A stretch of 64,000 nt of DNA, taken from contig NZ_JNIQ01000001.1 of assembly GCF_000702585.1 (NCBI RefSeq), positions 2,705,001 to 2,769,000 on the forward strand. Direction: 5' to 3'. Both the position numbers and the translations under genes were made by a program. Positions 35,695-42,962 of this stretch are shown in pieces. Position 1 is the first letter of the stretch; each line of letters opens with the position of its first letter. The notes under the pieces were generated by a model. That model worked only from the letters and a program-made list of their open reading frames with translations, had not been told where the DNA came from and ran no database searches. The DNA comes from Exiguobacterium aurantiacum DSM 6208. GTDB lineage: Bacteria; Bacillota; Bacilli; Exiguobacteriales; Exiguobacteriaceae.

Positions 35695-36590
35695 TCAGCC
35701 AGGTACGGCTACAGCAACGATATATCGCCATCAAAGAATTGAACGAAGAGGAAGCCCTTTCGATCGTGCTCCTCTGTCGAGTCGCCGGCAGCTCACGGGC
35801 GGCCTATTACAAATGGTTGAATCGCACCATACCGGTGCGTCAAGAAGAGAACGAGAAGCTTCTGGAGGACATTCGTCTACTCTATGACCAGGCGAACGGC
35901 ACATACGGGTACCGTCGGATCACGATGACCATCAATCGGCTGCGCCGGCAACAGAGCCTGTCCCCATTCAATGAAAAGCGAATCTATCGCTTGATGTATA
36001 GCCATGGGATCCAATCGATCATCCGCCGGAAGCGGAAGAGACATAAGAAATCGACGCCACAGCACGTGGCCGAGAACCTGATGAACCGAGAATTCAGTGC
36101 GTCCCGGCCAGACGAGAAATGGTGCACCGACGTCACCGAGTTCAAATACGGTGCCGGGAAGAAGGCATATCTGAGTGCGATCATCGACCTGTATGACGGC
36201 TCGATCGTCGCCTATCGCATCGGGAGGTCCAACAACAACAGGCTCGTGTTCCATACGATGATGCCAGCCATCGCGGGGCTCCGTACAGGAGCACGTCCGA
36301 TGATCCATAGCGACCGAGGGTTCCAATATACTTCGAGAGGGTTCAAACGGATGGTAGAAGACGCGGGAATGACCCGCAGCATGTCCCGGGTCGGGCGTTG
36401 CATCGACAACGCCCCAATCGAGAGTTTTTGGGGCACCTTGAAAGTGGAGATGTACTACTTGCGTGAGTTCCAGGCCTATAACGAACTCACGAGAGCCATC
36501 GAGAACTACATATCGTTCTACAACCACGATCGTTTCCAGAAACGACTAAACGGCTTAAGCCCTGTCGAATACAGGTCTCAAGCCGCCTAG
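35691..36590 (+). CDS. IS3-family transposase OrfB (DDE integrase domain)
   Basis: The 299-residue integrase-like protein has the rve domain with catalytic residues in KWCTDVTEFKYG (D), MIHSDRGFQYTS (D) and NAPIESFWGTLKVE (E), the DD(35)E triad of the IS3 family. GAGGAGG lies at the end of orfA before the ATG, so it could be translated alone or fused by -1 frameshifting. The frame is intact. Confidence 0.92.
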   Translation: MISQVRLQQRYIAIKELNEEEALSIVLLCRVAGSSRAAYYKWLNRTIPVRQEENEKLLEDIRLLYDQANGTYGYRRITMTINRLRRQQSLSPFNEKRIYRLMYSHGIQSIIRRKRKRHKKSTPQHVAENLMNREFSASRPDEKWCTDVTEFKYGAGKKAYLSAIIDLYDGSIVAYRIGRSNNNRLVFHTMMPAIAGLRTGARPMIHSDRGFQYTSRGFKRMVEDAGMTRSMSRVGRCIDNAPIESFWGTLKVEMYYLREFQAYNELTRAIENYISFYNHDRFQKRLNGLSPVEYRSQAA

Positions 36591-36639
36591 GCTGGTTTTC
36601 ATTATTTGCCCTGTCTACTTGACGGGGAGCAGTTCATCG

Positions 36640-36657
36640 GCCGCATCCTTTTACGTT
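36640..36657. terminator. Right arm of the terminator split by the IS3-family element
   Basis: It pairs perfectly with 34930-34947. It overlaps the cdd stop codon, so the original structure was a bidirectional terminator between converging genes. Confidence 0.85.
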
Positions 36658-37058
36658 AAATCTTTTGGCGAGAAGCCGTATGGAAGCATCTCTTCTTTTG
36701 TCATTACTTTCGTGTCTCCGGCCATGTTCGCCAAAATCAACGTGAAGTCGTCGCCCGCAAACTCGGCGATGACTTGGCGGCAGGCGCCACACGGTGAGAT
36801 CGGCCCGTCCGTGTCACCGACGACAACGACCGTCTCGATCGTCTTGCTGCCTTCTGACACGGCCTTAAAGATGGCCGTCCGTTCAGCACACATCGACAAA
36901 CCGTATGAGGCGTTCTCGACGTTACAACCTGAAATCTCTTTCCCCGTCTCATCGATGACGACGGCACCAACGTTGAACTTCGAGTAAGGGGTATAGGCGC
37001 GTGACCGTGCGTCAATCGCTTTATGGACGAGCTCTTGCACTTTTTCATGTGGGATCAT
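36651..37058 (-). CDS. cdd: Cytidine deaminase
   Basis: This zinc enzyme deaminates cytidine and deoxycytidine in pyrimidine salvage. The 135-residue protein is the small tetrameric form, with substrate loop FNVGAVV, catalytic GCNVENASYGLSMCAERTA (CxE centre with the first zinc cysteine) and SPCGACRQV (other zinc cysteines). The ATG at 37058 follows GGAGG; an in-frame extension of 28 codons runs into a palindrome and promoter. Its terminator has been interrupted by the IS3-family element. Confidence 0.94.
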   Translation of the reverse strand: MIPHEKVQELVHKAIDARSRAYTPYSKFNVGAVVIDETGKEISGCNVENASYGLSMCAERTAIFKAVSEGSKTIETVVVVGDTDGPISPCGACRQVIAEFAGDDFTLILANMAGDTKVMTKEEMLPYGFSPKDLT

Positions 37059-37103
37059 CTGATGTTCCTCCGCTTCTATTGATAAAAGAAGTCTGACATC
37101 TGA

Positions 37104-37132
37104 ACTATAACGTGAAAACGCTTTCCTAGCAA
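37104..37132 (-). promoter_or_regulatory. Candidate cdd promoter
   Basis: TTGCTA and TATAGT are separated by 17 nt on the minus strand, about 45 nt before the cdd start. It overlaps a cre-like palindrome. Confidence 0.55.
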
Positions 37133-37142
37133 GCGTTTTCAC
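37112..37142. promoter_or_regulatory. Palindrome with cre-like arms over the cdd promoter
   Basis: Perfect 12-bp arms (37112-37123 with 37131-37142) surround a 7-nt centre. Each arm fits the cre consensus with one mismatch. It could be a double CcpA site or, without a T-run, a weak hairpin after rlmCD. Confidence 0.4.
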
Positions 37143-37149
37143 CGTCCCG

Positions 37150-38526
37150 TCAATATTTTTTCTTTTTCTTCTTCTCGAAGACGACGACCGACTCGACGTG
37201 CGCCGTTTGCGGGAACATGTCGTACGGTTGGACGTAGTTCACTTTGTATCCGGCTTTCATGAGTTGGTCCGCGTCACGGGCGAGCGTCTGTGGGTTACAC
37301 GACACATAGACGAGTCGTTGTGCTTTCGAAGAAATGATCGCGTTCAACAGTTGGTGGTCCACTCCGGTCCGTGGCGGGTCGACGACGATGACGTCAGGGA
37401 TCCATCCGTCTTTCACCCAACGCGGGATCCAGTGCTCGGCCCGGCCTTCGACGTACGTCGCATGGTTGAACCCGTTCTCACGCATGTGGGCGTTAGCGTC
37501 TTCGACCGCTTCCGGGACGACTTCCATTCCGCGGATTTCTTTGGCATGCGGCGCGAGCCAAAGCCCGATTGACCCGACGCCGGCATACGCGTCGATGACA
37601 CGTTCTTCACCCGTCAACGCGGCCGCCTCGACGACTTCACGGTACATGACCTCGGTCTGGGCCGGGTTCAGTTGGAAGAATGCGCGTGGCGACAAGTGGT
37701 AATGGACGTCGTCGAGTTGTTCGTCCATCTTCTCTTGTCCGGCGATGTGGATGGTGCGATAGCCGAAGATGACACCTGAACGGTTCGAGTTGATGTTCAA
37801 ATGGAACGAGACGACGTTCGGTAACGCCATGATGCGGTCACTGAGTTCGTCTAAGTCCGGCACGTCCTCATGACCGACGACGAGGACGACTTGGACGTCG
37901 TTCGTCTTATAACCTGAACGGACGACCACAGTACGGGCAAAGCCAGTATCCCGACGAGCATCGTACACCGGGATGTCGAGTTCGTTCAAGATGCGGACGA
38001 TGGCGTTATTGATGTTCGTCGTGTCGCGCTGTTGGACCATACAATGTTCAATCGGGACGAGCGTGTTCGAGTTCGGTTTATAGAGACCTGATACGATCTC
38101 ACCACGACGGACGCTGAGTGGGAACTGGGATTTGTTTCGGTAGTACCACGGGTCTTCCATCCCTTTTGTCGGGCGAATGTCCGACTTGTCGACGTTCAGC
38201 TTCGTCTTTTGACGGAACGCGTTGCGAACAATTTCTTCTTTATACTCCATTTGCAGGCGTGGGCTCATATGCTGAATCTGACAGCCCCCACACTCGTCAT
38301 AGATTGGGCACGGCGGTTTGACGCGGTCTTTTGACGCGTTGTCGCGCTTGACGACACGAGCCTCGGCATAGTTGCGTTCGACGCGTGTGATTTCGACTTT
38401 CGCCTCTTCGCCCGGCAACAAGTTCGGAATAAAGACGACCATCCGATTGATGGTCGCTATTCCTTCCCCGTTAATTCCGAGACGTTCGGCGGTGACGCTC
38501 TTATAATCTCCTACGATCAGTTTCAA
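37150..38526 (-). CDS. rlmCD: 23S rRNA uracil-C5 methyltransferase (RlmCD/RlmD type)
   Basis: This SAM-dependent enzyme methylates specific uridines of 23S rRNA; the B. subtilis homologue (YefA) modifies U747 and U1939. The 458-residue protein has an N-terminal TRAM domain, a [4Fe-4S] cysteine cluster (CPIYDECGGCQIQH), SAM-binding VIDAYAGVGSIGLWLA, and the catalytic nucleophile in YVSCNPQTLARD with DPPRTG before it. The end is a lysine tract. A small SE1561-like gene lies just upstream, and cdd follows. Confidence 0.92.
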   Translation of the reverse strand: MKLIVGDYKSVTAERLGINGEGIATINRMVVFIPNLLPGEEAKVEITRVERNYAEARVVKRDNASKDRVKPPCPIYDECGGCQIQHMSPRLQMEYKEEIVRNAFRQKTKLNVDKSDIRPTKGMEDPWYYRNKSQFPLSVRRGEIVSGLYKPNSNTLVPIEHCMVQQRDTTNINNAIVRILNELDIPVYDARRDTGFARTVVVRSGYKTNDVQVVLVVGHEDVPDLDELSDRIMALPNVVSFHLNINSNRSGVIFGYRTIHIAGQEKMDEQLDDVHYHLSPRAFFQLNPAQTEVMYREVVEAAALTGEERVIDAYAGVGSIGLWLAPHAKEIRGMEVVPEAVEDANAHMRENGFNHATYVEGRAEHWIPRWVKDGWIPDVIVVDPPRTGVDHQLLNAIISSKAQRLVYVSCNPQTLARDADQLMKAGYKVNYVQPYDMFPQTAHVESVVVFEKKKKKKY

Positions 38527-38532
38527 TGTGTT

Positions 38533-38730
38533 TCATCCTTTCGATCCTTGTTCTAAATCTTTGGCGTAACGTACGACTTTCGCACGTAAGGAATCAATGT
38601 CAGCTAACAGGCGATGCAAATCCTCTGGCGTCGTGTGCTCGTCCAACGTATTGACTGACAGACAGAGCAATTCCGTTCTCGATTTCAACACATTCATTTT
38701 TCCTGCCGTATCGGTTCGTGATTTACCCAT
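38533..38730 (-). CDS. Small SE1561-like protein
   Basis: The 65-residue protein has the pattern LxxRxxLLxxxVxTLDEHTTPEDLHRLLADIDSL, which resembles small SE1561-family proteins. It looks like two short helices in the cytoplasm. AAAGGAG precedes the ATG. It lies 6 nt before rlmCD and is probably co-transcribed. The function is unknown. Confidence 0.6.
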   Translation of the reverse strand: MGKSRTDTAGKMNVLKSRTELLCLSVNTLDEHTTPEDLHRLLADIDSLRAKVVRYAKDLEQGSKG

Positions 38731-38815
38731 CTCATGATCGCTCCTTTAGTTCGTGACAAAGAGTTGTTATTATAGCATACTATTTCGTGTGACTAGATGA
38801 AAAGGTGGAATCAAC

Positions 38816-39922
38816 ATGCAAAACATCTCGACAACGTTTGATCCGTGGGAAGCGTACCTCGATCAAACCGAGTTCGGTCGCCTCGTCCTTTCGAACGTCG
38901 AAGTGACGACGACCAAACTATGCAACATGCGCTGCGAACACTGTGCCGTCGGCTATATGCTCGACCAGACCGAAACGCCTGAAGTTCCCCTCGAACTGCT
39001 CATCTCGCGTCTCGACGAGATTGAACACTTACGTGCGTTCTCGATTACAGGCGGCGAACCGATGCTATCGATGAAATCGGTCCGCAACTACGTCGTGCCG
39101 CTGCTCAAATATGCCAAGGAACGCGGGGCACGAACGCAAATCAATTCGAACTTGACGTTGCCGTTGTCTCGCTACCATCTTATTACCCCTTACCTCGACG
39201 TTTTGCACATTTCGCATAACTGGGGAACGGACGCCGACTTTTTAGAAGGCGGCTTTGCGATGATGGATCGAAAACCGAGTGAGGCGGCACGCTTGAAGAT
39301 GCTCCAGACGATGAAAGATAACGCCCGGGCGCTCACGTCAGAAGGCATCATCGTTTCGGCCGAGACGATGCTCAACAAGCGGACGATCCCCCATTTGAAG
39401 GCGATTCATGAGGAAATCGTCTCGCTCGGCTGTCAGCGTATGGAGGTGCACCCGATGTACCCCGCCGATTTTGCGAGTGCGCTCGAATCGGCCTCGCTCC
39501 CGGACATTCGGAAAGCCATCCACGACCTGCTCGACGCGCGCGACGAAAACGTCTGGATGTTATTCGGTACGTTACCGTTTTATGCGTGTTCCGACTTACC
39601 GGAAGACCGAGCCTTGTTGAAGCGGCTGCATGAAGCGAAGAACGTCACCGTCCGAAACGACCCAGATGGTCGTTCACGCCTGAACACGAACATATTCGAC
39701 GGCGAGATTATCGTCACCGATTTCGGCGACGAGCTTGGATCACTCGGGACACTGTATGATACTTCGTTTCAAGAGGCGTATGAGACGTGGACGAACAGCG
39801 CCTTGAACGCGACGTTGTCTTGTCATTGCCCGGCCGTGAAATGTCTCGGACCGAACGCCCTCGTCAAACAAGCCTATTATCCGAACATCGACTTCCAAAA
39901 ACGTGTCGCCGACCCGTTTTGA
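38816..39922 (+). CDS. yfkAB: Radical SAM/CxCxxxxC motif protein YfkAB
   Basis: The 368-residue protein is a radical SAM enzyme with the cluster motif CNMRCEHC (CxxxCxxC), the SAM-binding SITGGEPML, and a C-terminal cysteine group (LSCHCPAVKCLG) that would bind another iron-sulfur cluster. This is the family named after B. subtilis YfkAB, of unknown substrate. It is translated from a good ribosome site, divergent from the small gene upstream of rlmCD. Confidence 0.9.
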   Translation: MQNISTTFDPWEAYLDQTEFGRLVLSNVEVTTTKLCNMRCEHCAVGYMLDQTETPEVPLELLISRLDEIEHLRAFSITGGEPMLSMKSVRNYVVPLLKYAKERGARTQINSNLTLPLSRYHLITPYLDVLHISHNWGTDADFLEGGFAMMDRKPSEAARLKMLQTMKDNARALTSEGIIVSAETMLNKRTIPHLKAIHEEIVSLGCQRMEVHPMYPADFASALESASLPDIRKAIHDLLDARDENVWMLFGTLPFYACSDLPEDRALLKRLHEAKNVTVRNDPDGRSRLNTNIFDGEIIVTDFGDELGSLGTLYDTSFQEAYETWTNSALNATLSCHCPAVKCLGPNALVKQAYYPNIDFQKRVADPF

Positions 39923-39974
39923 TTCCTTCACATCGGGAAATATTTACTATATAAACCGAATCGAGGTGTATGAG

Positions 39975-40169
39975 ATGACTGCCATCTATGTATTCATGAT
40001 CACCGTCATGGCCATCATCATTTTCGGTGGTGTGCTTAGCATCTTATTGACAGCCGCATTCGTTTCAGACAAAGTAGACCGTGATGAAGTCTTTAGTCAA
40101 GGCAGTTGGGACGACGAGCTCTTACATTTGAACCATCTCTCCCAACCGATTGACGAAACAAAAAGCTGA
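39975..40169 (+). CDS. Small single-span membrane protein
   Basis: The 64-residue protein has one membrane helix (about residues 3-29, IYVFMITVMAIIIFGGVLSI) and an acidic tail. GAGGTG precedes the ATG; an in-frame extension of 24 codons overlaps the yfkAB end and is unlikely. A terminator overlaps its 3' end. It is of unknown function. Confidence 0.65.
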   Translation: MTAIYVFMITVMAIIIFGGVLSILLTAAFVSDKVDRDEVFSQGSWDDELLHLNHLSQPIDETKS

Positions 40170-40188
40170 GAACCTTCTCAGCTTTTTA
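40161..40188 (+). terminator. Terminator after the small membrane protein gene
   Basis: A 12-bp stem with a 2-nt centre ends in five T residues at the gene's stop codon. Confidence 0.8.
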
Positions 40189-40210
40189 CTATGTGACGAC
40201 GAGGTGAACT

Positions 40211-41353
40211 ATGCAACGGTTTCGTTTTTCGATTTTATTGCTCATCGTATTTATTTCCGGTTTGATTCAAGGGGCGCTCATCCCGCTGTTGTCAACGCTC
40301 ATCGAACGCGACGGGAACTCCGCGTGGCTGAATGGCCTGAACGCCACGATGCTCTATCTCGGCGTCATCGTCTCGGCGCCGCTGCTCGAACGGTTCGTCC
40401 GCAAATACGGGTTCCGGCCGACCATCGTCTTAGGCATCGTCTTGACGGCGCTCGCGACGTTCTTCTTACCGCTTTGGCCGACGCTTCTCGCCTGGGCCGT
40501 CATGCGCTTCGTCATCGGTTTTGGTGACTCCGCGCTCCATTACGGCTCACAAGTATGGGTGACGTCCGTGAGCGAAAAGCGCAGTCTCGGCCGGGCGATG
40601 GCGTATTACGGCATGTCGTTCAGTCTCGGCTTCGCGGTCGGTCCGCTCATCGCGCCGCTCGTCGACATTCATTTTTGGTTACCGTTCCTCGTCTTGATCT
40701 TCTTCTGTCTCGCCTCACTCTTCTTCATCTTTAAAGTGGAGAACGAATTTCCTGAAGCCGAGAAAGTGAAGACCGATTCGACCGGACGAATCCGGCTCGT
40801 CTTGATCGGTGCCGGGTATACGCTTCTCCCTGCCTTTACATACGGTTTTCTCGAAGCGAGCCTAAACGCGAACTTGCCTATCTTTACAGTCCGAAACGAC
40901 ATCGGCCTCGCCCAGACGAGTACGCTCATTACGACGTTCATCGTGGCATCCATCGCGGTCCAACTCCCGCTCGGCCGCCTCGCCGACCATTTCGGGAAGA
41001 AACGGATCCTGCAAATCGTGTTGACGCTCGGCACGTTGTTGTTCGCGCTCGCGAACTTGGCCGTCGACCATTACGCCTGGCTGCTCGTCTTGTTCGCTTT
41101 AGCGGGTGCCGGCCTCGGGTCAACCTATTCTCTTGGCCTCGCCCATATGACCGAAGTGTTGCCGCGTTCGCTTTTACCGACGGGGAATATGCTCTATAGC
41201 ATCGCATTCAGCGTCGGATCGATTAGTGGACCGATGATTGGGGCGTTTTGGATCAGTTTGCCAAAAGACGTGTACTTCCTCATGTACGCACTCATTCTCG
41301 GCATCCTCGCCGTCAGTCTGTTCACGGCCAAAGCCAAACCGATCGATATATAA
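40211..41353 (+). CDS. MFS transporter
   Basis: The 380-residue membrane protein has about 12 hydrophobic segments, the MFS loop LLERFVRKYGFRPTIV after helix 2, and a second-half copy LGRLADHFGKKRILQ. It resembles multidrug or sugar efflux members. It is closed by a shared terminator with a converging gene and has no adjacent regulator. The substrate is unknown. Confidence 0.85.
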   Translation: MQRFRFSILLLIVFISGLIQGALIPLLSTLIERDGNSAWLNGLNATMLYLGVIVSAPLLERFVRKYGFRPTIVLGIVLTALATFFLPLWPTLLAWAVMRFVIGFGDSALHYGSQVWVTSVSEKRSLGRAMAYYGMSFSLGFAVGPLIAPLVDIHFWLPFLVLIFFCLASLFFIFKVENEFPEAEKVKTDSTGRIRLVLIGAGYTLLPAFTYGFLEASLNANLPIFTVRNDIGLAQTSTLITTFIVASIAVQLPLGRLADHFGKKRILQIVLTLGTLLFALANLAVDHYAWLLVLFALAGAGLGSTYSLGLAHMTEVLPRSLLPTGNMLYSIAFSVGSISGPMIGAFWISLPKDVYFLMYALILGILAVSLFTAKAKPIDI

Positions 41354-41386
41354 AAAGGGATGGTGCTCTCAGGAGCCCCATCCCTT
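41352..41386. terminator. Terminator between the MFS gene and a converging small gene
   Basis: A 9-bp outer stem (41355-41363 with 41378-41386) plus inner pairing precedes A/T-rich flanks. It works best for the minus-strand gene, where it ends in a T-run. Confidence 0.65.
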
Positions 41387-41391
41387 GTCGT

Positions 41392-41694
41392 TTATTCTCT
41401 CGCCGGACCGACGCGGACGTCATTTCGCTCGAACGCCTGAATGAACACTTCATCGAGCGCGAACGGTTCTGTCTCAAGTGTGGCTAATACGTCTGACTTG
41501 AGCGTCACCTCGATAATCCGGTCGTTGATTTGCCACTTCGTCTGGATGTCGTCACCTTGCCGCACGGCGCGCGCATCCACTTGATCATGGTGCTCTTTCA
41601 ACCCCCGACTCACGCACTTCATCACGTACTTGACGTACTCATCACGCGGCTGACGCGAGACGAGTATGTTGCGGACAATATGGTTTCTCGTCAC
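41392..41694 (-). CDS. Hypothetical soluble protein
   Basis: The 100-residue protein starts with GTG behind AAGGAGGAAGG. It has an N-terminal basic helix and a beta-rich middle (IQTKWQINDRIIEVTLKSD). No transmembrane segment, cysteine pattern or family motif is recognised. It lies alone between terminators and a transporter gene. Confidence 0.6.
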   Translation of the reverse strand: MTRNHIVRNILVSRQPRDEYVKYVMKCVSRGLKEHHDQVDARAVRQGDDIQTKWQINDRIIEVTLKSDVLATLETEPFALDEVFIQAFERNDVRVGPARE

Positions 41695-41827
41695 GTTCCC
41701 TTCCTCCTTCCTTTACCAATCTGTGTACGCAAGTCTTTACGACGAAGACCGACAGTGAACTGAAAGAATTCAGAATTTTTAATATATTTTGCCATGAGAA
41801 CACATTTTCGTCAACCGCGTCTCTCTG

Positions 41828-42766
41828 TCATTTGCTCACAGGGCCGCGTTTGCGGCCTTGGAAGTAAGTGGACAAGTAAATACCGGCGACGACGAACAAT
41901 AATCCAACGAGTGCGTTCCACGGAATTGTTTCTCCGAGCATGACATTCGATAGCAACACCCCGAACAAGGGAACAAAGAACATATAGAGCGACACACGGC
42001 TGACCGGGTTATGTTTCATCAGCGTGTTCCATAACGTGAACCCGATTGCGGATAAAAGAGCCAAGTAGAGCAAGAACAGGTAAGTCTTCATCGTGTATGG
42101 CAAGAAGACGCCGCTCGGGTCAAGCATCACGCCGACGACAAGCAGTCCGAGCGAGCCAATGACCATCGCCCAAGCCGTCATCGGTGCGACGTCATGGCTA
42201 CGCGAGTAATCTTTTGCGATCAAGTTACCAAACGCCCCTGAGATCATCGCTAGAATGAGCAAAATCTCGCCGACCCCAAAACCGATCTCTGAACTCGCCG
42301 ATGGCCAGTTCGCGATGACGATGCCAGAGAACCCGAGTGTGAGCGCGATCCCTTTCAAACGGTTCAACCTGTCGTCTTCATAACGAAAGTGAGCGAGTGC
42401 CATTTGGAAGAACGAAGTCGACCCGGCGATGATCGATCCTTGAACCCCCGTCGACAGCGACAATCCGACGTAAAAAAACAAGTATTGTAGAAACGTCAAA
42501 AACGCACCGAGATGCGCGTAGGCTTTCACACGCCCGACCGTCAAACGGATGGGACGCTTAAAGACGGTCCGACTGATCAACAACAGCAATAGCCCGGCGA
42601 GCAAGAAACGTTCACCGGCAAAGATCAATTGTTGTCCGTACTCATCCGCCCCGATTTCAAGTTCTTCGTAGCTTAGTTTGATGAACGGGAAGGCGCTTCC
42701 CCATAAAAATGTATTAAACAACGCCAATAATGTAACGGTCCAAGGCCGTTGAAACAAGTTGGGCAT
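41828..42766 (-). CDS. EamA-family DMT transporter
   Basis: The protein of about 312 residues has ten predicted membrane helices in two EamA repeats (FLWGSAFPFIKL at the start; SAIGFTLWNTLMKH in the second half). It is probably an exporter of amino acids or other metabolites. The ATG at 42766 follows AAGGAGA; an in-frame extension of 16 codons has no site. It is divergent from the iron-efflux ATPase gene and shares its regulatory region, so PerR or Fur may also affect it. Confidence 0.83.
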   Translation of the reverse strand: MPNLFQRPWTVTLLALFNTFLWGSAFPFIKLSYEELEIGADEYGQQLIFAGERFLLAGLLLLLISRTVFKRPIRLTVGRVKAYAHLGAFLTFLQYLFFYVGLSLSTGVQGSIIAGSTSFFQMALAHFRYEDDRLNRLKGIALTLGFSGIVIANWPSASSEIGFGVGEILLILAMISGAFGNLIAKDYSRSHDVAPMTAWAMVIGSLGLLVVGVMLDPSGVFLPYTMKTYLFLLYLALLSAIGFTLWNTLMKHNPVSRVSLYMFFVPLFGVLLSNVMLGETIPWNALVGLLFVVAGIYLSTYFQGRKRGPVSK

Positions 42767-42831
42767 GACACGAAATCTCCTTAATCTTTTAGTTTGTGAG
42801 TTGTTATCTTCCATGATAAAATGAACTTAAA

Positions 42832-42846
42832 TGATAATTATTATAA
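42832..42846. promoter_or_regulatory. PerR box between the EamA gene and pfeT
   Basis: The 15-mer matches the consensus TTATAATnATTATAA except at position 2 (13 of 14 defined positions). It is 66 nt before the EamA gene start and 117 nt before the ATPase start. Confidence 0.75.
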
Positions 42847-42893
42847 ATAAGGTATTCGCTTAATAACCGATTAATCCTTAATTTTAGGCAAAA

Positions 42894-42912
42894 GATAATG
42901 ATAATCATCCTC
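42894..42912. promoter_or_regulatory. Fur box upstream of pfeT
   Basis: GATAATGATAATCATCCTC matches the 19-bp Fur consensus GATAATGATAATCATTATC at 17 positions, 50 nt before the ATPase start. A second degraded copy follows near 42917-42933. Confidence 0.75.
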
Positions 42913-42962
42913 ACCAATTATCATTTGAATGATATATATTCTCAATTAGAAAGAGGTGCCTC

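Larger units (their letters stand above)
34951..36636. mobile_element. Complete IS3-family (IS150-like) insertion sequence
   Basis: The element is about 1686 bp. The terminal inverted repeats TGATATGCTCCCC and TGAACTGCTCCCC (right end reverse-complemented) continue imperfectly to GTAGACAG. The flanking tcg at 34948-34950 and 36637-36639 is a 3-bp target duplication. Inside lie two overlapping frames with the IS3 OrfA/OrfB layout and an AAAAAAG slippery site. The open frames are intact, so it may be active and recent. Confidence 0.88.

Noticed and set aside
35877-36527. A 216-codon open frame antisense to the transposase OrfB
   Set aside because: It is a shadow of the DDE transposase frame.
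37112-37142. Terminator for rlmCD
   Set aside because: No T-run follows the stem on the minus strand; kept only as a possible regulatory palindrome.
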